Below, in pieces: positions 1-8,032 of a stretch of 64,000 bases of DNA. Made by a program: the position numbers and the translations under genes. The notes beneath the pieces were generated by a model, which saw only the letters and a list, made by a program, of their open reading frames with translations, was not told where the DNA came from and made no database searches. Source of the DNA: Microbacteriaceae bacterium (GTDB taxonomy: Bacteria; Actinomycetota; Actinomycetes; Actinomycetales; Microbacteriaceae). Every line of letters begins with the position of its first letter. The stretch's first letter is position 1. Location of the stretch: positions 1 to 64,000 of the forward strand of contig JAODAR010000005.1 in assembly GCA_025463545.1 (NCBI GenBank). Direction: 5' to 3'.

Positions 1-621
1 CTCTTGCGCGAGTTTCGCGAGGTCCTTCTGCAACTGGCGGGTGCGCTTGCGCTGCTTGCGCGGGGAATCGTCGGGCTCCCCCGTTTCTCCGTCGGGGCCG
101 CCGGCGAAGGCCGGCCACTCCCGGTCGAGGCGTGCGGTGATGGCGCTGGCGATGTCGCCCCAGGCGTCGTCCCTGGCCCGTTCGATGAAACCGGCCAGAT
201 ACTCGGGGTCGTCCTTCATCGCCCGCAGCCGTTCGGCCACTGTCGTATGTACCCGCTGCCGGCGCAGCAGGTTTGCGGTGTCGCTCTCCCGGTAGTCGTG
301 CTGGTGCTGCCCCACCCCCTGCCGACCGGTGGCCGTCATACGCTCGGCTTCGGCCAGCCGTGCCGATTCATCGGACTCCGAGGCCTGCTCCTCGAGTACC
401 GCACGGGCGGCATCCGTATAGCGTTCGGCATCATATGGCGCGGGATCAGTGAGAGTGCCGATCACGATCTGGTTCTTGAGCGCCATCCGCCCGGCGAACC
501 GGGCGAGCATCATGCCCTCGGATACCTGGTCTTCCAGCGCCGCCGGTTCGAGTTCGGGAAGCAGGGAATAGTCGAATGGCTCAGGGGGCGCGGTTTCCCG
601 CTTCTTCCGCCCAAACTTCAT
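1..621 (-). CDS. Hypothetical charged protein, partial (3' end beyond window)
   Basis: The ATG is at 621 and 207 codons are open to base 1 without a stop, so the C-terminus lies outside the window. I do not recognise the family. The protein starts MKFGRKKRE and is soluble-looking: rich in Glu, Asp, Arg and Lys, with no signal peptide or membrane segment. The last visible residues form a very basic helix (PRKQRKRTRQLQKDL). An AGGAAG stretch lies upstream of the ATG. Codon use matches the neighbours. The long + strand frame opposite it is a shadow. Confidence 0.7.
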   Translation of the reverse strand, partial: MKFGRKKRETAPPEPFDYSLLPELEPAALEDQVSEGMMLARFAGRMALKNQIVIGTLTDPAPYDAERYTDAARAVLEEQASESDESARLAEAERMTATGRQGVGQHQHDYRESDTANLLRRQRVHTTVAERLRAMKDDPEYLAGFIERARDDAWGDIASAITARLDREWPAFAGGPDGETGEPDDSPRKQRKRTRQLQKDLAKLAQE

Positions 622-694
622 CGATTGCCCTGCTTCCTGCTACCTGAAACACTACCGAACCAGTGGCCGGCATCCGGGCGTTTCAAACCGCCGC

Positions 695-1084
695 TCAGCC
701 CTCGCGCGCCGTCCGTGTTTCGCGATCGTTCGCTTTCCGGATCGCCTCCACCAGTTCCGCCTTGGACATCGACGAGCGACCGGGAACGTCCAGTCTCTTA
801 GCGACCCCGTAGAGGTGCTCCTTGGAGGCGTTCGCGTCCACTCCCCCGGCGGTCTTGTCCCCGCGCCTGGAGGCGCCGGCATCTGACGGACCCCACTCCT
901 CCTTCGCCTCCCAGTGGTCACCGATTTTCTCGTACTCGTGCTTGAGGGCAGCGAACGCGGTGCGATGAGCACGTTCGCCCTCGCCGTAGCTCTCCACCGC
1001 GGAATCGTGGGCCTTCGACCACAGTGCCTGCGCGTGTTTCGGTGAGCGCTTGATCGTGTCGGGCATTTCCTCTGATGCCGGCAT
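695..1084 (-). CDS. ChaB family protein with C-terminal Rho_N-like segment
   Basis: 129 aa. The start at 1084 is chosen because GAGGAG sits seven bases upstream and the protein then begins with the typical ChaB N-terminus (MPASEEMPDTIKRSP). Residues ~1-60 match the ChaB fold (WSKAHDSAVESYGEGERAH). The linker (~65-85) is polar, and the C-terminal ~40 residues (KEHLYGVAKRLDVPGRSSMS, then ELVEAIRKAN) look like a Rho N-terminal/SAP-type helical nucleic-acid-binding motif. This two-part layout is common in actinobacterial ChaB proteins; the name comes from the E. coli cation-transport locus, but the molecular role is unclear. A longer frame extends upstream to 1339, but I see no ribosome site for it. 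Confidence 0.85.
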   Translation of the reverse strand: MPASEEMPDTIKRSPKHAQALWSKAHDSAVESYGEGERAHRTAFAALKHEYEKIGDHWEAKEEWGPSDAGASRRGDKTAGGVDANASKEHLYGVAKRLDVPGRSSMSKAELVEAIRKANDRETRTAREG

Positions 1085-1317
1085 CGTTCTCCTCGTCGTT
1101 TGCGGGTTCGTGCGCCGTGTCGGCGTCCCGATCGCAACGTTACGCCCGGCGCATGCGGAAGGACAGGGCGTGAACCAACGCCGCCGAGGGTGACGCGGTT
1201 CGATTGCGAGCTGCCCCTTGCCGGGGAAAGAGCCGCGGGGTTTGATCAGGGCAGGGCCGGAATCCAACGGCCGCACCGGTTGTGCCGCAGTGCGCGGCGA
1301 GCTGAAGGAGGAGACCA

Positions 1318-1641
1318 GTGACTGACACAACACCGCCAACGGATGACGAGCCGGAGGTGGATCCGAACGCAGAAGACGCGTGGACCGACGACGACGCGCG
1401 CACCGACGATGGCGCAGTGACGGGCGGTGACGCCGCCGACAAGGACAGTGATGACGACATCGGGAATCTCGCCGACTACGACGCCATGGCCGACACAGGC
1501 CCGCTACCCGACACGATCCTGCCGAGGACGCCGACGGGCGGCGACGATGACGACACCATCAACATCACCGAGCACGAGGGCCCCGACCTCAACGCCGGCG
1601 ACGACGTCGACACCGGGGCCGGTGGAACGGGTTCCCGGTAG
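1318..1641 (+). CDS. Small highly acidic hypothetical protein
   Basis: 107 aa from a GTG at 1318, preceded by AAGGAGGAGACCA, one of the best ribosome sites in the window. The composition is extreme: about a third Asp plus Glu with many Gly, Thr and Pro, almost no hydrophobic residues and no Cys, so it is probably disordered. It is divergent from the ChaB gene, with about 230 bases between the starts. I do not recognise the family; small acidic proteins of this type occur beside stress genes in Actinobacteria, but no function can be given. Confidence 0.65.
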   Translation: MTDTTPPTDDEPEVDPNAEDAWTDDDARTDDGAVTGGDAADKDSDDDIGNLADYDAMADTGPLPDTILPRTPTGGDDDDTINITEHEGPDLNAGDDVDTGAGGTGSR

Positions 1642-1644
1642 TGG

Positions 1645-2415
1645 TTGGCTTGCCGGATGAGGCCGAGGGCGAAGCAGAGGTATGGCACGGCCGCTGAGGC
1701 ACCGGCCGCGCGGGCCACGCTTCTCAGCTTCTCATCAAGCCGCACCCTGGTCGGCGCCTGGGCCAAGGTCAGCACCCTGCAGTTCTTCATCGCCGAGGCG
1801 ATCGCCATCGCCGCCTGGGCCGGACCACAGCGCTACAGCCGCACACTCAACTACATCAGCGATCTCGGGGCTCTGCACTGTGGTGTGTACAGGGGGCGAG
1901 ACGTCTGCTCACCACTACACCTCGTCATGAACCTGTCGTTCGTGCTTCAGGGCGCCGGGATGCTCGCGGGAGCCATCTTGCTGAGTACGGCAGTGTTCCG
2001 AGTGGCCGGGAAACCGATGCCGGCCGCAACCGGTGCGCATCCGCTCTGGGTCACCCTCGCCCGGATTCTCATCGCGCTGGCCGGAGTCGGCATCATTGTC
2101 GTCGGCTTCGTTCCAGAGGACCTGAATTATCCCCTTCACTACACCGGCGCCGCGACGTTCTTCGTGGCCGGCGGCCTCTCCCTGCTGGTCATCGCGTGGA
2201 GCTGGCGTCGGGTGAGCCGGGCGAGCTGGGCCGCCTTCGCCTGCGGGCTGCTCTCGCTGACGTCAACGGTGATATTCGCGTTCGGTTCGGGCTTCGATCC
2301 GGGCACGCTCGAGCGGCTCATGGCCTACCCCATCACCATCGGCTTGGCGATCGTCGGGCTTACCATGGCCCGCGGCGCGCATCGCGCTCGCACACTCCTG
2401 ACCGTCCAGGCGTGA
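1645..2415 (+). CDS. DUF998 family integral membrane protein
   Basis: About 256 aa, ending at the TGA at 2413-2415. The DUF998 signature is clear: a conserved YSRTLNYISDLGALHCG after the first helix, then CSPLHLVMNLSFVLQG, followed by four to five more hydrophobic helices. No catalytic residues are known for this family. The start is uncertain: TTG 1645 and ATG 1657 are both in frame and neither has a good ribosome site. The N-terminal ~45 residues before the first helix are of low quality, so the real start could be further in. It lies 3 bases after the acidic-protein gene on the same strand, so co-transcription is likely. Confidence 0.75.
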   Translation: MACRMRPRAKQRYGTAAEAPAARATLLSFSSSRTLVGAWAKVSTLQFFIAEAIAIAAWAGPQRYSRTLNYISDLGALHCGVYRGRDVCSPLHLVMNLSFVLQGAGMLAGAILLSTAVFRVAGKPMPAATGAHPLWVTLARILIALAGVGIIVVGFVPEDLNYPLHYTGAATFFVAGGLSLLVIAWSWRRVSRASWAAFACGLLSLTSTVIFAFGSGFDPGTLERLMAYPITIGLAIVGLTMARGAHRARTLLTVQA

Positions 2416-2491
2416 ACACCGGCCCGGTCGGCCAGGGAGAGGAATGCGTGATCGAGCGTCGCGTCCGATCTTCACCGTGCCACGGTCCAGT

Positions 2492-2549
2492 GTTACCTTT
2501 CCGGTCGAGGTTGCCGGTTGCGCGGGTAACTCTCGACCGGAAAGGTAAC
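2492..2549. repeat. REP-like palindrome, family A
   Basis: A perfect 18-base inverted repeat: GTTACCTTTCCGGTCGAG at 2492-2509 and its reverse complement CTCGACCGGAAAGGTAAC at 2532-2549, with a 22-base loop. It follows the DUF998 gene, but no T-run follows, so it is not a typical terminator. The inner 51 bases (2499-2549) recur with identical ends and the same length inside truB at 50379-50429. Confidence 0.85.
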
Positions 2550-2553
2550 TCCG

Positions 2554-2894
2554 CTAGAAAATGCGCGTCGCCACCTCGGCCGGGGCTCCGAGCAGCCGCT
2601 CGATCTCATCGTCCAGCTCGACCAGGTGAGCGAACGATCTCATTGGCGCTGGCGAGCTTGGCACGGCGCCGCCCATTTCCATTTCGTCGTCACCGAGTTC
2701 GAACAACGCCGACCCCTTCGCCTGCGGGTGCAGGAGGTCAGCGCCATTCCCAGTTGGTCCACACTGGCTGCCGCCAGCCTGCCCTTGAAGTCGAGGGATT
2801 CGGCGATGCCCGGCCGCCGCCCGGAGGCGATCAGCGCGCGGAGTTGCCCGATTCCGGAGAGCCCGGGGCCGACTTCGTCAACGAGCGAGGTCAT
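2554..2894 (-). pseudogene. Broken PaaI-type thioesterase remnant
   Basis: A reading frame starts with ATG at 2894, overlapping the stop of the monooxygenase gene by 3 bases. Its first ~36 residues (GLSGIGQLRALIASGRRPG, then IAESLDFK) look like the N-terminus of a PaaI/hotdog thioesterase. The similarity then ends, and the frame closes at 2640 with an Arg-rich tail. In another frame a plausible protein C-terminus runs to a TAG at 2554-2556 (ending EIERLLGAPAEVATRIF). The simplest reading is a deletion plus frameshift that removed the hotdog core. The thioesterase assignment rests on the short N-terminal match only. Confidence 0.5.
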
Positions 2895-3796
2895 ACGCGT
2901 TCTCCCTGCAGCCGGTCGGCCGCGACCCGTTCCAGCACCGACTCGGATCCGGCATACACGCCGTCGTCGCGCGGCCAGTGGCTGATCAGGTCTGTGAAGC
3001 CCAGTTCGGCCGCGCGCCCGGCAGCGTCATCGAAGGCATCAAGGCTCTGCAGCGAGTAGGAGCCGCCGCTGTCGAGGGAGAGATAACGGTCGATTGTGGC
3101 CGGGTCGCGTCCGGCAGCGGATGCCGCATCGTCCAGCCGGCGGGCCAGCGCGCCAACTCCGCTCCACCATTGCTCCCCGACTGCGCCCTCCTTGCCGGTG
3201 GTCACCCAGCCGGCTCCGAATTCGGTGACCAGCCGGAGCCCCTTGGGCCCGTTCGCCGCGATCACGAACGGCACGCGCGGCTGCTGCGCCGGGACGCCCA
3301 CCATGCGGGCTGCCGCGGCGCTGAACCACGACCCGGTGAAACTGATCCCGTTGCTGAGGCCGGCGCTGTGCGGCTGTTCGTGTTGCAGCAACGCGTCCAG
3401 TCCGCTCACGAATTCTGCGAAGCGGTCGTGCCGCTGCCCCGGGGTGTACTCCGTTTGGCCGAGCACGAAGGCGTCATAGCCTGTTCCGCCCGATCCGATG
3501 CCGAGCAGGAAGCGGCCGCCGGCGATGTCGTCGACCGTTGCTATCTCCTTGGCGAACGGCACGGGATGCCGAAAATTCGGGGACGCGACGAAGGTTCCGA
3601 GTTGAATTCGTGACGTGACCATCGCGGCAGCCGTCAACGTGGGGATGGTCGCGTGCCAGGGCTGGTCGGCGAGAGTCCGCCAGGACAGATGGTCGTAGGT
3701 CCAGGCGTGGTCGAAGCCGAAATCCTCAGCTGCGCGCCACCTGCGGCCGGCTTCCGTCCAGGAGTACTGCGGAAGGATGACGATCCCGTATCTCAT
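2891..3796 (-). CDS. LLM class F420/flavin-dependent oxidoreductase
   Basis: 301 aa TIM-barrel protein of the luciferase-like monooxygenase family. It starts MRYGIVILPQYSW and carries the usual landmarks: FDHAWTYDHLSW in strand 1, an IQLGTFVASPNFRHPVPFA strand, DDIAGGRFLLGIGSGG and the C-terminal LGFTDLISHWPRDD. The LGIGSGG region and the short length suggest an F420- or FMN-dependent enzyme; the substrate is not predictable. It overlaps the broken thioesterase frame at its 3' end, so the two probably formed an operon. Stop TGA at 2891-2893. Confidence 0.88.
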   Translation of the reverse strand: MRYGIVILPQYSWTEAGRRWRAAEDFGFDHAWTYDHLSWRTLADQPWHATIPTLTAAAMVTSRIQLGTFVASPNFRHPVPFAKEIATVDDIAGGRFLLGIGSGGTGYDAFVLGQTEYTPGQRHDRFAEFVSGLDALLQHEQPHSAGLSNGISFTGSWFSAAAARMVGVPAQQPRVPFVIAANGPKGLRLVTEFGAGWVTTGKEGAVGEQWWSGVGALARRLDDAASAAGRDPATIDRYLSLDSGGSYSLQSLDAFDDAAGRAAELGFTDLISHWPRDDGVYAGSESVLERVAADRLQGERV

Positions 3797-4124
3797 GGGC
3801 CGATGTTACGCCGGGCCGCGACCACCCGGCGCGGAGGTGTTAGTGCTTCGTCCCTGGACGCAACCCGAATGCGCATCAGGGACGAAGCTGGGTTTCGGTG
3901 TCTCCTTCGTCTCCCTAGAAGGCAGAGGAGGCATCGCGCCCTGGACAAGACGCTCATGAAGCGCTGCCACGGTCAAGTCTAGGGTGAGATTTCGGCGAGT
4001 GCGTCTACCCCTTGATGGGTGCCGCCCGCATCGAGGGGGCCGCGGCATCCACCATCGTTGGCTCAAGCGCGACACGTGCGAACTTTCCGGTTGGAATGTC
4101 AGTGGCCGGTGGCAGACTCGGGAC
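3797..4124. other. 328-base divergent intergenic region with inverted repeat
   Basis: Between the divergent monooxygenase and metalloprotease genes. It holds a perfect 12-base inverted repeat, GCTTCGTCCCTG at 3845-3856 and CAGGGACGAAGC at 3877-3888, with a 20-base loop. Because both flanking genes are transcribed away from it, it cannot be a simple terminator. An open frame covers most of the region on each strand, but codon use is poor and no ribosome site is present, so I call no gene. Confidence 0.5.
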
Positions 4125-5291
4125 ATGTCAGGCATAACGAACACCAACGCCAGCTCCTCCGGTCACTCGGTGCAGTACTGCGGGATCGTACCTCCCTATC
4201 TGCTCATGCGGCTTGCCCACCTCGACGATCCCCGGTTCGCCGCCGCGGCCGAAGCAGCCCGGCGCTCGCTCCTCCGCGACACCCCGATCCGTGGTTTGCG
4301 CGAGTCCGCGCATCCGTCGCCTCAGGAGCCCTCCGCCCGTGCCAAGGACGCCCGTGCTCCCGGCACCCCCCAGCGAAGCGTTTCGGATGCCGGCGGCACG
4401 GAAACCCTGCCGGGTCGCCTGGTGCGGGCTGAGGGGAAGCCGCCGGTCGCCGACCCTGCCGCCAACGAAGCGTACGACGGCCTCGGTGACACCTATGCGC
4501 TGTTCTGGAGCGAGTTCGAGCGCGACTCGATGGACGGGAAGGGTCAGCCGCTCGACGCGACCGTGCACTATGGGAAGTTGTATGACAACGCCTTTTGGGA
4601 CAAGTCACGGATGGTCTTCGGCGACGGTGACGGCCAGGTGTTCAACCGGTTCACCGTCTCGGTCACGGTGATCGGGCATGAACTGACCCACGGCGTCACC
4701 CAGGACACCGCGAACCTCACCTACCAGGGCCAATCCGGCGCGCTCAACGAATCCGTCTCGGACGTGTTCGGCTCACTCGTGGAGCAGCGCGCGAAAGGGC
4801 AAAGCACAGCGGAGGCAAGCTGGTTGATCGGTGAAGGCCTGTTCACCGACCAGGTGCAGGGAACGGCCCTCCGGTCGCTGAAGGCTCCAGGCACGGCGTA
4901 CAACGACGATGTGCTGGGCAAGGATCCCCAACCGGACAGCATGGCGGGTTACGTGGAGACCGACGAAGACAACGGCGGGGTGCATCTGAACTCAGGCATC
5001 CCCAACCGGGCGTTCTACCTGGTGGCCGATGCGCTCGGCGGCAACGCCTGGGAGGCGCCCGGCCACATCTGGTACGAGACACTCACCGGCGGCTCGCTCA
5101 GCCCCGACGTTGACTTCGCCGGATTCGCAGCAGCTACCGCGGCGATTGCGGCTGCCCGGTTCGGCGATGGCTCCCCTGAACACACTGCGGTCACCCAGGC
5201 GTGGGCCACCGTCGGAGTGACCGGCGGCACGGGTGACGCCGCTGGGGGCCACGCCGTGAAGAAAGTCGCCGGCGGGTCAGCCACGGGGTAG
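4125..5291 (+). CDS. M4 family metalloprotease, protealysin-like
   Basis: 388 aa thermolysin-family zinc endopeptidase. ATG 4125 is preferred over the longer frame because the product then opens with the short protealysin-type propeptide motif (CGIVPPYLLMRLA). There is no signal peptide, which fits the protealysin group and suggests a cytoplasmic or non-classically exported enzyme. The catalytic domain shows HELTH at residues ~185-189, with the third zinc ligand and helper Asp in LNESVSDVFGS; NSGIPNRAFYLVADALGG and the C-terminal HTAVTQAWATVGV are also typical. The next gene, 9 bases downstream, is its likely inhibitor. Confidence 0.92.
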   Translation: MSGITNTNASSSGHSVQYCGIVPPYLLMRLAHLDDPRFAAAAEAARRSLLRDTPIRGLRESAHPSPQEPSARAKDARAPGTPQRSVSDAGGTETLPGRLVRAEGKPPVADPAANEAYDGLGDTYALFWSEFERDSMDGKGQPLDATVHYGKLYDNAFWDKSRMVFGDGDGQVFNRFTVSVTVIGHELTHGVTQDTANLTYQGQSGALNESVSDVFGSLVEQRAKGQSTAEASWLIGEGLFTDQVQGTALRSLKAPGTAYNDDVLGKDPQPDSMAGYVETDEDNGGVHLNSGIPNRAFYLVADALGGNAWEAPGHIWYETLTGGSLSPDVDFAGFAAATAAIAAARFGDGSPEHTAVTQAWATVGVTGGTGDAAGGHAVKKVAGGSATG

Positions 5292-5300
5292 CATCACGGC

Positions 5301-5570
5301 ATGAAGGTCATCGTGTCGCGGAGCGGTGGGATCGCCGGAATCCGCGTCACCTGGGAAGTGCAGGTCGACGAGCAGCCGGACGCCCAGCAGTGGGTGGTCT
5401 TCCTCCAGCAACTGCCCTGGGACGATGTCGACGACAGCGAACCGAAACCAGACCGCTACGTCTATCGGATCCGTTTCGCCCCGCACGAGGTGGTTCTCCC
5501 CGAAACCCAGATCGCCGGGCCCTGGCGCGAACTGGTCGACCGGGTGAAAGCGGTCAACGAAGGTAAGTAG
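5301..5570 (+). CDS. Emfourin-like M4 protease inhibitor
   Basis: 89 aa, starting ATG 5301, nine bases after the protease stop. The sequence (MKVIVSRSGGIAGIRVTWEV, later WPRELVDR-like WRELVDRVK) resembles emfourin, the cytoplasmic protein inhibitor encoded next to protealysin in Serratia: a short beta-rich protein with an SGGIAG-type N-terminal motif. Known emfourins bind the M4 enzyme tightly and are co-transcribed with it; the tandem arrangement here is the same. No signal peptide. The assignment is by size, motif and neighbour, not by search. Confidence 0.8.
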   Translation: MKVIVSRSGGIAGIRVTWEVQVDEQPDAQQWVVFLQQLPWDDVDDSEPKPDRYVYRIRFAPHEVVLPETQIAGPWRELVDRVKAVNEGK

Positions 5571-5702
5571 CAGCGCCGCCGGCCCAGCCGGGAGCGTGCA
5601 GTAGCGCCTTCGCGGTAATCGCTCTGCGATCCGAGGACGTTCCGTGGCAGGGGCGACATCGCGCGTTCTCACGGCGGTCCAACCGTCGACCGGCGGTCGT
5701 GC

Positions 5703-6752
5703 TCAGCCCAGCAACTGCTCCGCGAGGAGTTCGAGCGCGCGCACGCGGCCGGGGGCGGTCGACGGATCGTCAGACAGGTGCGCCGAAGCGCCGGGAACCA
5801 CCATCACCTCGTCGACCTGGAATCCGCCGGCGAGTTCGCGGATGCGGGAGGCGGCATCCGTCGGCGTACCGATGATCCAGCGCTCCAGCATGCCGCGCAC
5901 GAGCTGGTCCTGGGCGGGAGTGAGCTGAGTCGCGGCTGCTTCTTCCACGGTGGCCAAAGGCAGCATGGGCTGCCCGGTGCGGAGCCGCGCCATGCTGTGG
6001 AGTTGCGGCAACGCGAGGGCGAGCGCCTCCTCTGCGGTCTCCGCCACAGAGACGTTCAGCGTGAGGAAGGTTCGGGGACTCTGACCGGCGTCCGATGGGG
6101 TGAAGTTCTTGCGGTACAGGTCGAGTGCGTGGTTGGTGCTGTCACCGGAGAAGTGGTGGGCGAACACGTAGGGAAGCCCGAGCTTCGCGGCCAGGTTCGC
6201 CGAGTAGTCGCTCGAGCCCAACAGCCACAGGTCGGCGGCGGAATCGGCGTGCGGGGTGGCGTGCAGTCCGTATTCCTGGCCAGAGGTGAGCCGCAGCGAG
6301 GCGCCGTCTGGGTGCATCAGTGCCGCGATGTCCTGCACGTTGTTCGGGAAGGCGTCGACGTCGCTCACTGTCCCCGACGAGCGCAGGAAGGATGTGATCA
6401 CCGGGTCGCTGCCTGGAGCGCGGCCGATCCCGAGGTCGATTCGTCCGGGGAAGGCGGCTTCCAGGATCGCGAACTGTTCGGCAACCACGAGCGGTGAGTG
6501 GTTGGGCAGCATCACGCCACCGGAGCCGACCCTGATCCGCCCGGTGTTCGCCGCCAGAATGCCGATCAGCACCGGCGGGTTGGTTGACGCCACTGACGCC
6601 ATGTTGTGATGCTCGGCCACCCAATAGCGCCGGTAGCCCAAGTCGTCTGCCCGCTTGGCAAGCGCGACGGATGCTGCAATGGCATCCGTCGAGGTCTGGT
6701 TGGTGCGGACGGGTATGAGGTCGAGAACGGAGAGGGCGAGTGGCGTAGTCAT
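5703..6752 (-). CDS. LLM class flavin-dependent oxidoreductase (LuxA/MsnO8 type)
   Basis: 349 aa from ATG 6752, where MTTPLALSVLDLIPVRTNQT matches the usual N-terminus; the frame extends 45 codons further without support. Family landmarks are RYWVAEHHNM near residue 45, RIRVGSGGVMLPNHSPL, VAEQFAILEAAFPGRIDLGI and GRAPGSD, all typical of the bacterial alkanal-monooxygenase-like MsnO8 group, which uses reduced FMN. The C-terminus (VDEVMVVPG) matches too. Substrate unknown. It stands alone on the minus strand, convergent with the emfourin gene and divergent from the PNPOx-like gene. Confidence 0.9.
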   Translation of the reverse strand: MTTPLALSVLDLIPVRTNQTSTDAIAASVALAKRADDLGYRRYWVAEHHNMASVASTNPPVLIGILAANTGRIRVGSGGVMLPNHSPLVVAEQFAILEAAFPGRIDLGIGRAPGSDPVITSFLRSSGTVSDVDAFPNNVQDIAALMHPDGASLRLTSGQEYGLHATPHADSAADLWLLGSSDYSANLAAKLGLPYVFAHHFSGDSTNHALDLYRKNFTPSDAGQSPRTFLTLNVSVAETAEEALALALPQLHSMARLRTGQPMLPLATVEEAAATQLTPAQDQLVRGMLERWIIGTPTDAASRIRELAGGFQVDEVMVVPGASAHLSDDPSTAPGRVRALELLAEQLLG

Positions 6753-6842
6753 CTCTGTGGGCAACTCCGTTCCCGGCTGCGATATTCCGGCGAGGGCCTT
6801 AAGTCTCTGGCCGCCGGGACATCCGCATGGGACTATGGGCTC

Positions 6843-7265
6843 ATGGACTACGAGACTAACCCGGTCGAGATCCTCGACGACGAGCAATGCTGGGAGCTCC
6901 TGCTCTCCTCAAGCCTCGGCCGACTCGCCCTCAGCGTCGGCGGACAACCGGAGATCTACCCGGTCAACTTCGTCGCCGTCGACCGGCGCCTGGTCATACG
7001 CACCGCGGAGGGCACGAAGCTGCTCGAGCTCACGGTGAACAGCAACGTGGCATTTGAAGCCGATGGTGTCGGTCGCGACGAGGCGTGGAGCGTCGTAGTG
7101 AAGGGGACGGCGCGCATCCTCGAGAAACGGTCGGAGATCGACGCGGCCGATGAATTGCCGCTGCGTCCGCTGATCCCGACCCTCAAATACATTTACGTCG
7201 AGATCACACCGCAGAGCGTGTCTGGCCGACGTTTCCTTCTCGGCCCGGAGCCCAAGCGGTACTGA
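6843..7265 (+). CDS. Pyridoxamine 5'-phosphate oxidase family protein
   Basis: 140 aa from ATG 6843. The split-barrel flavin-binding fold is indicated by LGRLALSVGGQPEIYPVNF, then RRLVIRTAEGTKL and SVVVKGTARIL, in the order seen in PNPOx-like/DUF385-neighbour proteins. Actinobacterial members bind FMN, F420 or haem, and the sequence does not tell which. The start is taken at the ATG just before the conserved ILDDEQCWELL helix; the longer frame upstream overlaps the promoter region of the divergent monooxygenase. Confidence 0.85.
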   Translation: MDYETNPVEILDDEQCWELLLSSSLGRLALSVGGQPEIYPVNFVAVDRRLVIRTAEGTKLLELTVNSNVAFEADGVGRDEAWSVVVKGTARILEKRSEIDAADELPLRPLIPTLKYIYVEITPQSVSGRRFLLGPEPKRY

Positions 7266-7303
7266 CAGCTCAGCCGGTACTGACCTCGCGGGCGACGGCC
7301 ACG

Positions 7304-7819
7304 TCACTCGTCGGCGGCGCCTTGAGCGCTGTCGGATCCAGCACCAGATCGATCGGCGGTGGTGGCTGCCGGGGCCGGTGCAGCAGCGGATGCCGCGGTA
7401 CCTGCTGCAGTGGGCGTCGCTGAGCGCTCGATCAGGGCGAGCAGCGCCGCAGCGTACGCATCCGAGGCGTCGGCCGCGGTGAAGAAGTCATCGAGCTCGG
7501 CGATCTGCACATCAACGCGATACCCCGCCCCCTCCCGGAATAGCCCGCGAAAGGTGCCGCGGAGCAGTTCGCGCAGCTGGTCCTCTCGGGGCAGCCAGAG
7601 CGCATCTTCGAGGGCGAGCGAGTCGAGCGCCCACTCCGTCGTGCCGTTGAAACCGAGGATGGTGCCAGTGTCGAACTCGTGCGGTTCGATGGTCATATCG
7701 CTGACCGTGAACACGTCACTCTCGAGTTCGGGACGCAGGATTCGGAAAAAATCACCTGAGACGGGCTTCCAGCGGAGGCCGGCGCTTTGCAGTGCACGCG
7801 CGAGTTCGGTGGAGATCAT
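7304..7819 (-). CDS. Hypothetical protein conserved in Microbacteriaceae
   Basis: 171 aa. Residues ~1-125 form a compact acidic domain (FTVSDMTIEPHEFDTGTI, LGFNGTTEWALDSL, EDALWLPREDQLRELL). The last ~45 residues are an Ala/Pro/Thr-rich tail, probably disordered. From memory, relatives in this family of bacteria are sometimes labelled 'pilus assembly protein CpaE', but I see no P-loop or receiver domain that would justify that name. No membrane segment. Function unknown. Confidence 0.75.
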   Translation of the reverse strand: MISTELARALQSAGLRWKPVSGDFFRILRPELESDVFTVSDMTIEPHEFDTGTILGFNGTTEWALDSLALEDALWLPREDQLRELLRGTFRGLFREGAGYRVDVQIAELDDFFTAADASDAYAAALLALIERSATPTAAGTAASAAAPAPAATTADRSGAGSDSAQGAADE

Positions 7820-7940
7820 TCCCCATTATCCCCACGCGGGTGCCGCCTGAGGATATGAGTGCACCACAAATGTACCGAGCAAACGCGCACGGTCGACCGC
7901 GGGCATCCGCCGGTCATATTGTCCGCGAAACGCAGACGAC

Positions 7941-7977
7941 GTGGCCCCGGAATGCTGTGAGCATCGTCCGGGGCCAC
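7941..7977 (-). terminator. Rho-independent-like terminator for the FKBP gene
   Basis: An 11-base GC-rich stem, GTGGCCCCGGA (7941-7951) with TCCGGGGCCAC (7967-7977), and an additional inner stem ATGCT/AGCAT. It lies about 55 bases past the FKBP stop on the minus strand, where that transcript should end. The following T-run is weak, as is usual in high-GC Actinobacteria. Confidence 0.7.
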
Positions 7978-8032
7978 GCCACGAGTGTACGAGGTGCGAA
8001 TCGGGCGTGAGCCCGGGCCATTGGTTTGCGGG

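Noticed and set aside
4..801. 265-codon + strand frame at the left edge
   Set aside because: Antisense to the partial minus-strand gene at 1-621 and to the end of the ChaB gene; Pro/Arg-rich composition typical of a shadow frame in high-GC DNA.
7304..7819. CpaE pilus assembly protein
   Set aside because: The label seems to be carried by relatives, but there is no P-loop, receiver domain or pilus gene nearby.
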